NCBI RefSeq assembly: GCF_030362835.1
Contig: NZ_JAUCGQ010000001.1
Span: forward strand, 310,001-374,000
Length of the DNA: 64,000 nucleotides
Direction: 5' to 3'
Source of the DNA: Cellulomonas alba
GTDB lineage: Bacteria; Actinomycetota; Actinomycetes; Actinomycetales; Cellulomonadaceae
Part shown: piece by piece, positions 16,800-25,696 of the stretch
How the letters are laid out: every line of letters starts with the position of its first letter
Position numbering within the stretch: position 1 is the first letter of the stretch
Notes under the pieces: generated by a model
Told to the model about the DNA's origin: nothing
Seen by the model: only the letters and a program-made list of their open reading frames with translations
Database searches by the model: none
Translations under genes and position numbers: made by a program

Positions 16800-17600
16800 T
16801 CATCCTACTGACGGCTCGTCCTGCTCCTGGGGGGGGACCGGCACCTGGACGTCCGGCACCGGACGGCCGCCCGGCGCCGCTGCGGCCGCGCCTGGCTCTT
16901 CGCCCGCCGCGGCAGGGTGGCCGGCGGCGATGCGCGCCTTCTGCGTCGCGGCGTACACGTCGACGTACTCCTGGCCGGAGAGGCTCATGATCGCGTACAT
17001 GATCTCGTCGGTGACGGCGCGGAGGATGAACCGGTCGTTCTCCATGCCGCGGTAGCGCGAGAAGTCGAGCGGCTCGCCGATCACGACGCCGATCCGCATC
17101 ACCTTGGGGATGCGGCGGCCGATGGGCTGCGCGACGTCGGTGCCGACCATCGCGATCGGGACGACCGGCGCGCCGGACTCGAGCGCGAGTCGCGCGATGC
17201 CGGTCTTGCCGCGGTACAGGCGACCGTCCGGGCTGCGCGTGCCCTCGGGGTAGATCCCGAACAGGCCGCCCTCCTCGAGCCGCCGCAGGCCGGTCCGGAG
17301 CGCCGCCTCCGAGGCCTTGCCGCCACCCCGGTCGACTGGGATCGTGCCGACGCCGCGCATGAAGCCCGCGGTCATCCGGCCCTTGACGCCCGAGCCGGTG
17401 AAGTACTCCTGCTTGCCGATGAACACGAGCTCGCGGTCCAGCACGAGCGGCAGGAAGAACGAGTCGATCACCGCGAGGTGGTTGCTCGCGAGGATCGCGC
17501 CGCCCGAGGCGGGCACGTGCTCGGCGCCGCGCACCCACGGCCGGTAGACCAGGTGCAGCAGCGGGCCCACGAACACCCGCTTCATCAGCCAGTAGAACAA
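16800..17600 (-). CDS. 1-acyl-sn-glycerol-3-phosphate acyltransferase (PlsC family)
   Basis: Membrane-associated acyltransferase of the LPLAT family, about 266 residues. Motif I is NHLAVID (the NHxxxxD catalytic pair), motif III is IYPEGTRSPDGRLYRGKTG, and VVPIAMVGT follows. The C-terminus is a low-complexity Ala/Pro/Gln tail. The start is uncertain: I place it at a TTG (17600) because AAAGGTGAG lies just upstream and homologues begin FYWLMKRVFVGPLLHLVYRPW; an ATG at 17666 or at 17585 is possible. It probably makes phosphatidic acid, though mycolate- or glycolipid-linked acyltransferases share the motifs. Confidence 0.85.
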   Translation of the reverse strand: MFYWLMKRVFVGPLLHLVYRPWVRGAEHVPASGGAILASNHLAVIDSFFLPLVLDRELVFIGKQEYFTGSGVKGRMTAGFMRGVGTIPVDRGGGKASEAALRTGLRRLEEGGLFGIYPEGTRSPDGRLYRGKTGIARLALESGAPVVPIAMVGTDVAQPIGRRIPKVMRIGVVIGEPLDFSRYRGMENDRFILRAVTDEIMYAIMSLSGQEYVDVYAATQKARIAAGHPAAAGEEPGAAAAAPGGRPVPDVQVPVPPQEQDEPSVG

Positions 17601-17707
17601 CAGCTCACCTTTCCAGGCCGCCGGTCGTCGACGTCCACGCGCGGTTCCGAACCCTCGCCGCGGCATGAGGCCACCCCGACCGCTGCGTCCGACTCTAGAG
17701 TGCTTCC

Positions 17708-18280
17708 ATGGCTCCACGCCCCGACGACCCCGACGACGCGGCCCCCGCACCGGGTGCCGACGCGCCGCGGGACGGCGTACCGGGCGACCACGAGCCGACC
17801 GACGACGAGCGCTGGGCGCAGATCGTCGCGGACCTGGGCGACCTCGACGCGCTCGACGACCTCGAGACGTTCACGACGCTCGAGGACGGCGGCCTGCCAA
17901 TCCGCTCCGACGACGCGCGGGTCGTGCGCCCCGCCGAGCAGCCGGAGCCGCCGGCCCGGCCCGAGCTCGCCGGGCGCGACTGGGACGGCACCGCGCAGTA
18001 CGACGAGGCCGAGGCGACGGTCGACGCGCACGAGCACTTCGTGCCGCCGGACCCCGGTCCCGTGCTCGGGGGCGACCCGCTGCTCACCATGGCGTGGTTC
18101 GCGGCGGCGGGCATGCCGCTCTTCCTGCTGATCGTGCTGATCTTCTGGCGGAGCGCACCGATCGCGCTGGTCCAGGCCGCGGCGCTCGTGTTCGTCGTCG
18201 GTGTGGCCGTGCTCGTCTGGCGCATGCCGCAGAGGCGGGACCCCGACGACCACGACCCGGACAACGGCGCCGTCGTCTGA
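17708..18280 (+). CDS. Conserved actinobacterial membrane protein of unknown function
   Basis: A 190-residue protein. Its first 130 residues are polar and acidic (PTDDERWAQIVADLGDLDALDDLE), then two membrane segments follow (about 133-152 and 157-176: MAWFAAAGMPLFLLIVLIFW and ALVQAAALVFVVGVAVLVW), with a short charged tail. Homologues sit beside glucokinase and acyltransferase genes in Micrococcales; no function is known to me. ATG 17708 lies 6 nt after TAGAGT, indicating a leaderless transcript divergent from the acyltransferase gene. Confidence 0.72.
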   Translation: MAPRPDDPDDAAPAPGADAPRDGVPGDHEPTDDERWAQIVADLGDLDALDDLETFTTLEDGGLPIRSDDARVVRPAEQPEPPARPELAGRDWDGTAQYDEAEATVDAHEHFVPPDPGPVLGGDPLLTMAWFAAAGMPLFLLIVLIFWRSAPIALVQAAALVFVVGVAVLVWRMPQRRDPDDHDPDNGAVV

Positions 18281-18307
18281 CGCTCTGCGACGCAGGTCGA
18301 GTCGGGT

Positions 18308-19252
18308 TCAGAGCCGAGCGAGGTCCGCGGCGCCGACCATGCCGGCGTCGTTGCCCATCGACGCGACGGTGATCGTCGCCTCCGGCCGGTGCCCGCGCGC
18401 CGAGAGCTGCTCGGCGAACGCCCGCCGCGCCGGCACGATCACGAGGTCACCGGCCGCGGCGACACCGCCACCGACGACGATCAGCTCGGGGTCGAGCAGC
18501 GCCGCCACGGACGCCGCGCCCTCGCCGACCCAGCGCCCGAGCTCGGCGAGGAGCTCGACGGAGAGCGGGTCGCCGTCCTGCGCCGCCTTCGTGACGTGCG
18601 GGCCCACGATCTTCGCGGGGTCGCCGCCCGCGAGCGCGACGAGCGTCTCCGCGCGATCCGGCTGGGCGATCGCGGCGGCCTGTGCCTCGCGGACGAGCGC
18701 GCTGCCCGACGCGTACTGCTCCCAGCAGCCCTCGTGCCCGCAGCCGCAGTAGTGGCCACCGGGGACGACGCGCATGTGACCGATCTCGGCGGCGACACCC
18801 CACGCGCCGCGCACGAGCCGACCCTCGGTGACGATGGCGCCGCCGAGCCCCGTCCCGAGGGTGAGCATCAGCATGTCGTCCACGTCGCGCGCGGGCCCGA
18901 ACCGGAACTCGGCCCACCCGGCAGCGTTCGCGTCGTTCTCGACGACGATCGTGATGTCGTCCTCGATCAGCGCCGCGACCTTGTCGCGCAGCGGGTAGTC
19001 GCGCCACGCGATGTTGGGCGCGAACAGCACGCCGCTGCGGTCCGCGGAGACGAAGCCCGCTGCCGCGACACCGATGGCGCCGACCTCGTGCTTCGCCGAG
19101 AGCTCGGCGTACACGTCCGCGATGGCGGCGTCGATGCTGGCGACGTCGTCGGGCTCGGTGTCGCGACGGGTCTGGGCGATGATCGTCCCGTCCTCGTCCA
19201 CGACGCCGGCCGCGATCTTGGTCCCGCCGATGTCCACACCGATGGCGCGCAT
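18308..19252 (-). CDS. glk: ROK-family glucokinase
   Basis: ATP (or polyphosphate) dependent glucose kinase, 314 residues. The N-terminus MRAIGVDIGGTKIAAGVVD is the phosphate-binding motif; VVENDANAAGWAEF holds the catalytic Asp; GHYCGCGHEGCWEQYASG is the ROK zinc site with glucose-contacting Glu. There is no helix-turn-helix domain, so it is an enzyme and not a ROK repressor. The ATG at 19252 has GGGAGAG about 9 nt upstream. It supplies glucose 6-phosphate to the pathway that the nearby PPi-phosphofructokinase uses. Confidence 0.9.
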   Translation of the reverse strand: MRAIGVDIGGTKIAAGVVDEDGTIIAQTRRDTEPDDVASIDAAIADVYAELSAKHEVGAIGVAAAGFVSADRSGVLFAPNIAWRDYPLRDKVAALIEDDITIVVENDANAAGWAEFRFGPARDVDDMLMLTLGTGLGGAIVTEGRLVRGAWGVAAEIGHMRVVPGGHYCGCGHEGCWEQYASGSALVREAQAAAIAQPDRAETLVALAGGDPAKIVGPHVTKAAQDGDPLSVELLAELGRWVGEGAASVAALLDPELIVVGGGVAAAGDLVIVPARRAFAEQLSARGHRPEATITVASMGNDAGMVGAADLARL

Positions 19253-19444
19253 TGTTTCGATCTCTCCCACGAGGTCGGTTTCTGCGGGTCTCGACCCCGC
19301 GACGGACCCCCACGCTAGCGGGGCGTCCGGACAGGTGTGGAACCGGTCCCGCAACGGCGAACACGCAGGGAGAGCGTGGTACCGAAGGTCCTACACAAGT
19401 CCCGTATCCTCGTCGCACACTTCGCCACTGTCACTGGAGCCAGC

Positions 19445-21247
19445 ATGGACGAGTCGCGCGTCGCCCTGCGCGTCGAGGTCGATCCCGACCACAACCTCAA
19501 CGACCTTCTCGCCGCGCGCGTGACGAGCACGCCGGACAAGGTCGTGATCGAGCACAAGGCGCAGGCGGGCGGCCCGTGGATCCCCTTGACGGCCCGCGAG
19601 TTCGACGCCGAGATCGTCGCCGTCGCGAAGGGGCTCGTGGCGTACGGCGTCGAGCCGGGCGACCACGTCGCGATCATGGCGCGCACCCGGTACGAGTGGA
19701 CGCTGCTCGACTGGGCGACGTGGGCCGTGGGCGCCGTGCCGGTGCCGGTGTACGAGACCTCGTCCGCCGAGCAGGTGCAGTGGATCCTCGCGGACTCGGA
19801 CGTCTCGGTCGTGTTCGTGGAGACCACCGAGCACGCCGCGACCGTCGCCGAGGTGCGGCCGGACCTCCCGACGCTGCGCGCCGTGCACACGATCGACGAC
19901 GGCGCGATCGACGACCTCGTCGCCGCGGGCACGGGCGTTCCCGACGAGGAGATCGCCCGCCGCCGCGGGTTGGCCCGGCTCTCCGACGTCGCGACGATCA
20001 TCTACACGTCCGGCACGACCGGCCGACCCAAGGGCGCCGAGCTCACGCACGGCAACTTCTACGAGCTGACGGCCAACACGGTCGCGGACCTGGCGGTCGT
20101 CGTCGCCGACCCGAACGCCCGCACCCTGCTGTTCCTGCCGCTCGCGCACGTGTTCGCGCGGTTCATCGAGGTGCTGTGCGTCCCCGCCGGCGCCGTGCTG
20201 GGACACGCGCCCGACACCCGGACCCTCATGGAGGACCTCGCGACGTTCCGGCCGACGTTCATCCTCGCCGTGCCGCGCGTGTTCGAGAAGGTCTACAACG
20301 GCGCCGAGCAGAAGGCCGCGATCGGCGGCAAGGGCGCGATCTTCCAGCGCGCCGCCAAGACGTCGATCGTCTACTCGCGCGCGCTGTCGACCCCTCGCGG
20401 GCCGAGCCCGTGGCTGCGCCTGCAGCACAAGGTCGCCGACGTGCTGGTGCTGCGCCGGCTGCGGGCCGCGCTCGGCGGCCAGGCCCGGTGGGCGATCTCC
20501 GGCGGCGCGCCGCTCGGCGAGCGGCTCGGGCACTTCTACCGCGGCCTGGGCCTGCACGTGCTCGAGGGTTACGGCCTCACCGAGACGACCGCCCCGGCCA
20601 CCGTGAACCGGCCCGACAACATCAAGATCGGCACCGTCGGCCTGCCGATGCCGGGCACGTCGGTGCGCATCGCGGCGGACGGTGAGGTCGAGGTCCGCGG
20701 GATCCCGGTGTTCCGCGGCTACCGCAACAACGACGCCGCGACCGCGGAGGCCCTCGAGGACGGGTGGTTCCGCACGGGCGACCTCGGTGAGCTCGACTCC
20801 GACGGCTACCTGACGATCACGGGTCGCAAGAAGGAGATCATCGTCACCTCGGCGGGGAAGAACGTCGCGCCGGCGGTGCTCGAGGACCGCCTCCGCGCCC
20901 ACCCCTTGATCTCGCAGGTGGTCGTCGTCGGCGACCAGCGTCCGTTCATCGGGGCGCTCGTCACGCTCGACCCCGAGGGCGTGCCGGGGTGGCTCGCCGC
21001 GCACGGCAAGCCCGCGATGTCGCTCGCCGAGGCCGCCAAGGACCCGGACGTGCTGGCGTCGCTGGACAAGGCCGTCGAGAAGGCGAACCTGGCCGTCTCA
21101 CGCGCCGAGTCGATCCGCAAGATCCGCATCCTCGACACGGACCTCACGATCGACAACGGCTACCTGACGCCGAAGTTCAGCGTGCGGCGCGGCGTGGTGC
21201 TCAAGGACTTCGCGGCCGACGTCGACGCCCTGTACGCGCGGGACTGA
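19445..21247 (+). CDS. Long-chain acyl-CoA synthetase (FadD15-like)
   Basis: Adenylate-forming enzyme that activates fatty acids to acyl-CoA, 600 residues. The AMP motif YTSGTTGRPKG is at 187-197; VLEGYGLTETTAPATVN and the hinge region DGWFRTGDLGELDSDGYLTITGRKKE are intact, as is the C-terminal catalytic Lys region (NGYLTPKFSVRR). ATG 19445 has GGAG at 7 nt, and the TATCCT near 19404 may be its -10. The shortened C-terminal lid fits the FadD15 type. It is convergent with a small zinc protein gene, only 3 bp separating the two stops. Confidence 0.9.
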   Translation: MDESRVALRVEVDPDHNLNDLLAARVTSTPDKVVIEHKAQAGGPWIPLTAREFDAEIVAVAKGLVAYGVEPGDHVAIMARTRYEWTLLDWATWAVGAVPVPVYETSSAEQVQWILADSDVSVVFVETTEHAATVAEVRPDLPTLRAVHTIDDGAIDDLVAAGTGVPDEEIARRRGLARLSDVATIIYTSGTTGRPKGAELTHGNFYELTANTVADLAVVVADPNARTLLFLPLAHVFARFIEVLCVPAGAVLGHAPDTRTLMEDLATFRPTFILAVPRVFEKVYNGAEQKAAIGGKGAIFQRAAKTSIVYSRALSTPRGPSPWLRLQHKVADVLVLRRLRAALGGQARWAISGGAPLGERLGHFYRGLGLHVLEGYGLTETTAPATVNRPDNIKIGTVGLPMPGTSVRIAADGEVEVRGIPVFRGYRNNDAATAEALEDGWFRTGDLGELDSDGYLTITGRKKEIIVTSAGKNVAPAVLEDRLRAHPLISQVVVVGDQRPFIGALVTLDPEGVPGWLAAHGKPAMSLAEAAKDPDVLASLDKAVEKANLAVSRAESIRKIRILDTDLTIDNGYLTPKFSVRRGVVLKDFAADVDALYARD

Positions 21248-21250
21248 CCC

Positions 21251-21442
21251 TCACACCGCACGCACCAGTCGCAGCGGAGGGACGAGCCCCGACGCCGCCA
21301 GCACGTCGATCGCGCGCTGCTCCGCGTCGTCGAGGTCGACCGCAGGCGGCGCCGCGGCGCGCACGGGGATCGTGAGGAACGAGACGACGCAGTCGGCGCA
21401 CGCCGCACCGCGGTGGGTGCACGAGTCGCAGTCGATGACCAT
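21251..21442 (-). CDS. Small four-cysteine (zinc-binding) protein
   Basis: A 63-residue protein whose start, MVIDCDSCTHRGAACADCVV, carries two CxxC pairs and should bind one metal. The rest (VDLDDAEQRAIDVLAASGLVPPLRLV) is predicted helical. Homologues of this size are common in actinobacteria; function unknown. ATG 21442 lies 7 nt after a -10 TAGCGT (complement of 21450-21455), so it is expressed from its own leaderless promoter. The cysteine pattern and promoter make it a real gene despite its size. Confidence 0.72.
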   Translation of the reverse strand: MVIDCDSCTHRGAACADCVVSFLTIPVRAAAPPAVDLDDAEQRAIDVLAASGLVPPLRLVRAV

Positions 21443-21628
21443 GCCGCGGACGCTAGCCACGGGGTCCGACACGGGTCCGGGTGGCGGCGCTCCGGGCGGA
21501 CGGACGGCTCCGCCGGCGGTTCGTCTGCCGCAACGGGCCGAGCCCGCCGCCGGCGCCCCAGGGCCGGTGCGCGCCACGCCGAGGGCGGCGACCGGGCCGT
21601 GTCGGTGCTCGTGGGTACCGTGCCGCCC

Positions 21629-23488
21629 ATGCCACCGACGCGTCGCCTGCGCCCCGTCTGGGCGGGCGAGACGGTCGCGCCAGGGGCCGTCGCGGTCCAG
21701 CCCAGCCTGGACGACGTGGGCACGCCGCTCTCGGACGTCACGTTCGTCGTCGTCGACCTCGAGACGACGGGCGGCAGCGCCGTCGACTCGTCGATCACCG
21801 AGATCGGTGCGGTCAAGGTGCGCGGCGGCGAGGTGCTCGGCGAGTTCCAGACGCTCGTCGACCCGGGCGGCCCCGTGCCCGCGTACATCCAGGTGCTGAC
21901 GGGCATCACCACCTCCATGCTCGTCGGCGCACCACCGATCGAGGAGGTCCTGCCGAGCTTCCTGGAGTTCGCCCACGGGTCGGTGCTCGTCGCGCACAAC
22001 GCGCCCTTCGACGTCGGCTTCCTCAAGGCGGCGGCCGCCCGCACCGACCACGCCTGGCCCGGGTTCCGCGTGGTCGACACCGTGCGCCTCGCCCGGCGCG
22101 TCGTGACGCGTGACGAGGCGCCCAACCACCGGCTCGGCACGCTCGCCGCGCTGTTCCACGCGCAGGTCACGCCGAACCACCGCGCGCTGTCCGACGCTCG
22201 CGCCACGGTCGACGTGCTGCACGCGCTGCTTGGCCGGCTCGCTCCCCTGGGCGTCACGCACCTCGAGGACCTCGCCACCGCGAGCGACCCGGTGCCCTCC
22301 GACGTCCGTCGCAAGCGCACGCTCGCGGACCACCTGCCCGACGCCCCCGGGGTCTACCTGTTCCGCGGCCCGCACGACGAGGTGCTCTACGTCGGCACCT
22401 CGACCACGTCGCTGCGCAAACGCGTGCGCTCCTACTTCACGTCGGCCGAGAAGCGCGGCCGGATGGTCGAGATGGTGCGCATCGCCGAGCGCGTGGACCC
22501 CGTCGTCTGCGCGACGCCGCTCGAGGCGCGTGTGCGCGAGCTGCGCCTCATCGCCGAGCACTCCCCCCGCTACAACCGGCGGTCGCGCTTCCCCGAGCGG
22601 ATGCCCTGGGTGCGGCTGACGGTCGAGCCGTACCCGCGGCTGAGCGTCGTCCGCGACGTCCGCGACGAGGAGGGCGCCGCCTACCTCGGCCCGTTCACGT
22701 CCGCCGGGTCCGCGCAGCTCGCCGTCGACGCGCTCCACGAGGCGTACGCCATCCGTCAGTGCGCCCGGCGGTTGCCGCTCGTCCCGGCCCGCGGGGCCTC
22801 GGCCTGCGTGCTGGCCGGTCTCGGCCGCTGCGGCGCGCCGTGCACCGGCGGCCAGACCCCCGACGACTACGCGCAGATCGTCGAGCTGGTCCGGTCCGGC
22901 ATGCTCCGCGACCCCGCGCGGGTCGTCGGCGTGCATGCCGAGCGGATCGAGATGCTCGCGGCGCAGCAGCGCTACGAGGAGGCCGCCTCCGTCCGCGACC
23001 GGCTCGGCGCGTTCCTGCGCGGCTCGGCTCGGGCGCAGCGGCTCGACCCGATCGCTCGGTGCGCCGAGCTCGGGGCCGCGCTGCGGCTGCCGGACGGTGG
23101 CTGGGAGCTGCTCCTCGTCCGCCACGGCCGGCTCGCCGCGACCGCACGGGTCGACCGCCTCACCGACCCGCGGCCGGTGCTCACCACGCTCCAGGCGACG
23201 GCCGAGCACGTCGCGCCGCCCGTCGCTCCGGCGCCCGCGGCGCACCCGGAGGAGACCGACCTCGTCCTGGCGTGGCTCGAGCAGCCGGGCGTCCGGCTCG
23301 TCACGATCGACGGGACCTGGGCGGCCCCGACGCACTCGGCCCAGGCCACCACGGATCCCGGGAGCGCGATCGCGGCGCACCTCGAGCGGGTCGCCGGCAC
23401 CGAGGCCCCGGTCGCCGACGCCCCAGGTCCCGTCGGCGAGGACGCGCCGGAGGCACCGCGGCGCACCGCGATGCCGCGCACGGCATGA
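21629..23488 (+). CDS. DEDDh exonuclease fused to a GIY-YIG/UvrC-like nuclease domain
   Basis: A 619-residue DNA repair nuclease of the Rv2191 type. The N-terminal DnaQ-like exonuclease has VVDLETTG (Asp43, Glu45), Asp128 and HRALSDA (His184, Asp189). From about 237 a GIY-YIG domain follows, with GVYLF (241-245), YVG (254-256), Arg264, Glu299 and Asn316, as in the UvrC N-terminus. The C-terminal third contains a UvrC-like Cys region (CVLAGLGRCGAPC) and a UvrB-binding-like helix. Both activities look intact. ATG 21629 lies 7 nt after TACCGT, so the message is leaderless; longer in-frame starts lie in the promoter. Confidence 0.9.
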   Translation: MPPTRRLRPVWAGETVAPGAVAVQPSLDDVGTPLSDVTFVVVDLETTGGSAVDSSITEIGAVKVRGGEVLGEFQTLVDPGGPVPAYIQVLTGITTSMLVGAPPIEEVLPSFLEFAHGSVLVAHNAPFDVGFLKAAAARTDHAWPGFRVVDTVRLARRVVTRDEAPNHRLGTLAALFHAQVTPNHRALSDARATVDVLHALLGRLAPLGVTHLEDLATASDPVPSDVRRKRTLADHLPDAPGVYLFRGPHDEVLYVGTSTTSLRKRVRSYFTSAEKRGRMVEMVRIAERVDPVVCATPLEARVRELRLIAEHSPRYNRRSRFPERMPWVRLTVEPYPRLSVVRDVRDEEGAAYLGPFTSAGSAQLAVDALHEAYAIRQCARRLPLVPARGASACVLAGLGRCGAPCTGGQTPDDYAQIVELVRSGMLRDPARVVGVHAERIEMLAAQQRYEEAASVRDRLGAFLRGSARAQRLDPIARCAELGAALRLPDGGWELLLVRHGRLAATARVDRLTDPRPVLTTLQATAEHVAPPVAPAPAAHPEETDLVLAWLEQPGVRLVTIDGTWAAPTHSAQATTDPGSAIAAHLERVAGTEAPVADAPGPVGEDAPEAPRRTAMPRTA

Positions 23489-23778
23489 TGACGACCATGC
23501 TGACCGCCATCGTGATGATCGACACCGAGGCCTCCCGGATCCCGGAGGCGGCCGCCGAGATCGCGGAGATCCGCGGCGTGAGCGAGGTCTACTCCGTCAC
23601 CGGCGGCGCCGATCTCATCGCGGTCGTGCGGGTCCGCGAGCACGACCAGCTCGCCGACGTCATCGCGGACCGGGTCAGCAAGGTCGAGGGCGTCGTCCGC
23701 ACTCAGACGTTCATCGCGTTCCGCACGTACTCGCAGCACGACCTCGACCAGGCGTTCGCACTCGGGCTCGAGGACTGA
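23485..23778 (+). CDS. Lrp/AsnC ligand-binding domain protein without DNA-binding domain
   Basis: A stand-alone RAM (regulation of amino acid metabolism) domain of at most 97 residues. The core MLTAIVMIDTEASRIPEAAAEIAEI, VSEVYSVTGGADLIAVVRV and HIAFRTYS-like end (TQTFIAFRTYSQHDLDQAFAL) are typical. It lacks the helix-turn-helix of full Lrp proteins, so it probably binds amino acids or pairs with another Lrp protein. Start choice is unsure: ATG 23485 overlaps the nuclease stop (ATGA), while ATG 23497 fits family starts better. Its last codons are part of a duplicated segment that continues downstream. Confidence 0.82.
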   Translation: MMTTMLTAIVMIDTEASRIPEAAAEIAEIRGVSEVYSVTGGADLIAVVRVREHDQLADVIADRVSKVEGVVRTQTFIAFRTYSQHDLDQAFALGLED

Positions 23779-23932
23779 GGCGGAGCGGAGCGGAGGGTGA
23801 GGGTCGCGCGCAGCGCGGCACTCGCCCGCAGCGCAGCGCAGCCGCAGTCCGACCACGGGCTGGAGGACTGAGGCGGAGCGGAGCGGAGGGTAAGGGTCGC
23901 GCGCAGCGCGGCACTCGCCCGCAGCGCAGCGC
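23763..23932. repeat. 77-bp direct repeat, two copies, 93-bp period
   Basis: Copy 1 is 23763-23839 and copy 2 is 23856-23932, with two mismatches that I can see (23769/23862 and one in GGGTGAGG versus GGGTAAGG). Copy 1 begins inside the last codons and stop of the Lrp-like gene, so copy 2 carries a second, untranslated GLED-stop segment. Each copy contains GGAGC and GCGCA short tandem motifs. It fills the gap between two convergent genes; no gene lies here. Confidence 0.85.
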
Positions 23933-23942
23933 GCGCCCGAGG

Positions 23943-24989
23943 TCAGTCGCCGCTCGCCGCCCGCCAACGCGCCAGCACGTCGGCGGAAGCCCCTGAGTCG
24001 ATCGCCTCGCGGGCGAGCCCGACCCCGGCGAGCAGCCGCTCCTCGAGCGGCCCCTCGCCGACGCCCGGCAGCGTGCCGTCGGCCACGATCGCGGCGGCGG
24101 CGTTGAGCAGCACGGTCTCGCGCACGGGCCCCGCCTCGCCGTCGAGCAGCCGGCGCGCGACGTCCGCGTTGTGCGCCGCGTCCCCGCCGCGCAGCTGGTC
24201 GACCGTCACGGCCGGCACCCCCAGCGCCGCCCAGTCGACGACGTGCTCCGCCACGATGCCGTCACGTACGTCCCACACCCGGGACGGCCCGCTCGCCGCG
24301 AGCTCGTCGAGCCCGTCCTCGCCGCGGAACACCAGCGCGTCGGTGCCCCGACCGGCGAGCACGCCGGCGATGATCCCGGCCATCCGATGGTCCGCCACGC
24401 CGATCGCGGCCGACGCGGGCTGCGCGGGGTTCGTCAGCGGACCGAGGAAGTTGAACACCGTGGCGATCCCCAGGTCGCCCCGCACCGCGCCGACGTGCCG
24501 CATCGACGGGTGGAACCGCGCGGCGAAGCAGAAGGTGATGCCGACCTCGGACGCCAGGGCGGCGACGCGCGCCGGCTCGTGGTCGAGCCGGATGCCGAGC
24601 GCCTCCAGCACGTCGGCCGAGCCGGACGACGACGACGCCGCACGGTTGCCGTGCTTGACGACGGTGAGGCCGGCTCCGGCGACGACGAGCGCGGACATCG
24701 TCGAGATGTTGACCGTGTGCGCGCGGTCCCCGCCCGTGCCGACGATGTCGACGCTCCGGCCGGGCACCGAGATCCGGATCGCGGCGTCGAGCATGCCCGC
24801 GGCGAGACCGGTCAGCTCGTCGACGGTCTCGCCCTTCGCGCGCAGCGCGACCAGGAAGCCGGCGACCTTCACCGGCGACGCCTCGCCGGCCATGATCTCG
24901 GTCATCGCCCAGGCGGTCTGCTCGGTGGTCAGGTCCTGCCGGGCGACGAGCGCCGTGATGAGGTCCGACCAGGTGCGCTGCGCGGTCAT
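23943..24989 (-). CDS. trpD: Anthranilate phosphoribosyltransferase
   Basis: Tryptophan pathway enzyme joining anthranilate to PRPP, 348 residues. The PRPP loop [20 protein letters not shown], the [21 protein letters not shown] motif and the metal-binding GEDGLDELA are all intact. It is not in a trp operon here: its start codon overlaps the stop of a receiver-domain gene (24986-24989). That isolated position next to the respiratory genes matches the trpD location in M. tuberculosis. Confidence 0.93.
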   Translation of the reverse strand: MTAQRTWSDLITALVARQDLTTEQTAWAMTEIMAGEASPVKVAGFLVALRAKGETVDELTGLAAGMLDAAIRISVPGRSVDIVGTGGDRAHTVNISTMSALVVAGAGLTVVKHGNRAASSSSGSADVLEALGIRLDHEPARVAALASEVGITFCFAARFHPSMRHVGAVRGDLGIATVFNFLGPLTNPAQPASAAIGVADHRMAGIIAGVLAGRGTDALVFRGEDGLDELAASGPSRVWDVRDGIVAEHVVDWAALGVPAVTVDQLRGGDAAHNADVARRLLDGEAGPVRETVLLNAAAAIVADGTLPGVGEGPLEERLLAGVGLAREAIDSGASADVLARWRAASGD

Positions 24990-25399
24990 CCGGCGACGGC
25001 CGAGGCGCGCAGCAGCGCGACGACGGCGTCGTGCAGCTCGACCGGGTCAAGGGGCCGGCTCACCACGCCGTCGGCGTTCGACCAGGAGGCGAGCCACGCA
25101 TCCTGGGGGCGGCCGGTCAGGACCAGCACCGGCGGGCACCGGAACACCTCGTCCTTGAGCTGGCGCGCCAGGCCCATGCCGCCGACCTTGTCGGCCTCCC
25201 CGTCGAGGATCAGCAGGTCCAGACCGCCCTGCTCGGCGGTCGCGATGACGCCGGCGGCCGTGGCGACCTCGGTCCACTCGATGTCGGGCTCACCGCGTCC
25301 GAGCCGCCGGCCGACGCCCAGGCGTACCTGCTCGCGCGCGTCGACGTCGTCGCTGTACAGCAGGATCCGGGGTCCGGTGGAGGTCTGCTCCGCGCTCAT
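24986..25399 (-). CDS. Stand-alone response-regulator receiver domain
   Basis: A 137-residue CheY-like fold with no output domain. The acidic pair is Asp17-Asp18 (YSDD), the phospho-acceptor candidate Asp66 (LLILDGEAD), and the switch Thr95 (VLTGRP) is present. The usually invariant Lys is Arg115 (VSRPLDP), so phosphorylation chemistry may be altered. No histidine kinase is nearby. GAGGA lies 6 nt ahead of the ATG. It is translationally coupled to trpD by a 4-nt overlap. Confidence 0.82.
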   Translation of the reverse strand: MSAEQTSTGPRILLYSDDVDAREQVRLGVGRRLGRGEPDIEWTEVATAAGVIATAEQGGLDLLILDGEADKVGGMGLARQLKDEVFRCPPVLVLTGRPQDAWLASWSNADGVVSRPLDPVELHDAVVALLRASAVAG

Positions 25400-25696
25400 C
25401 GGTGGTCCTCATTCGTCGTCGACGTGGTCCAGCAGGCATCTTGGCAGATCCGCCGTGCCGCGTCGCACACCGCCACGGGCCGCGGCCCGCCGTCGCACTA
25501 GCACATCGGCGCCCGTCGCCGCCCTGGCGCGTCGTCGACCAGGGCTCGCTGCGGCGCCGGCGAGCGCCCGATCGCCGCGTGATCACGCGGCACGAAGTCG
25601 CGCGTCCGGCATCGAGGTGACGATGTGACATTTACCGCGCGGCGCGGCCTGGGCCCAATGGCCCATGCGGACCGTCCGTCCGCCATAATGACGAGC
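25400..25696. other. Intergenic region between the receiver gene and ctaE
   Basis: About 300 bp between divergent genes. Apart from the ctaE promoter at its right end I see no gene, hairpin or repeat here; open frames through it lack family-like sequence or ribosome sites. Confidence 0.5.
25684..25689 (+). promoter_or_regulatory. ctaE promoter -10
   Basis: CATAAT, one base from the ideal TATAAT, 7 nt before the GTG at 25697. It is the best -10 match among the leaderless promoters in the window and fits strong expression of the ctaE-qcrCAB operon. Confidence 0.6.

Noticed and set aside
23763..23932. CRISPR array
   Set aside because: Only two 77-bp copies with a 16-bp gap and overlap with a coding end; no spacers or cas genes.
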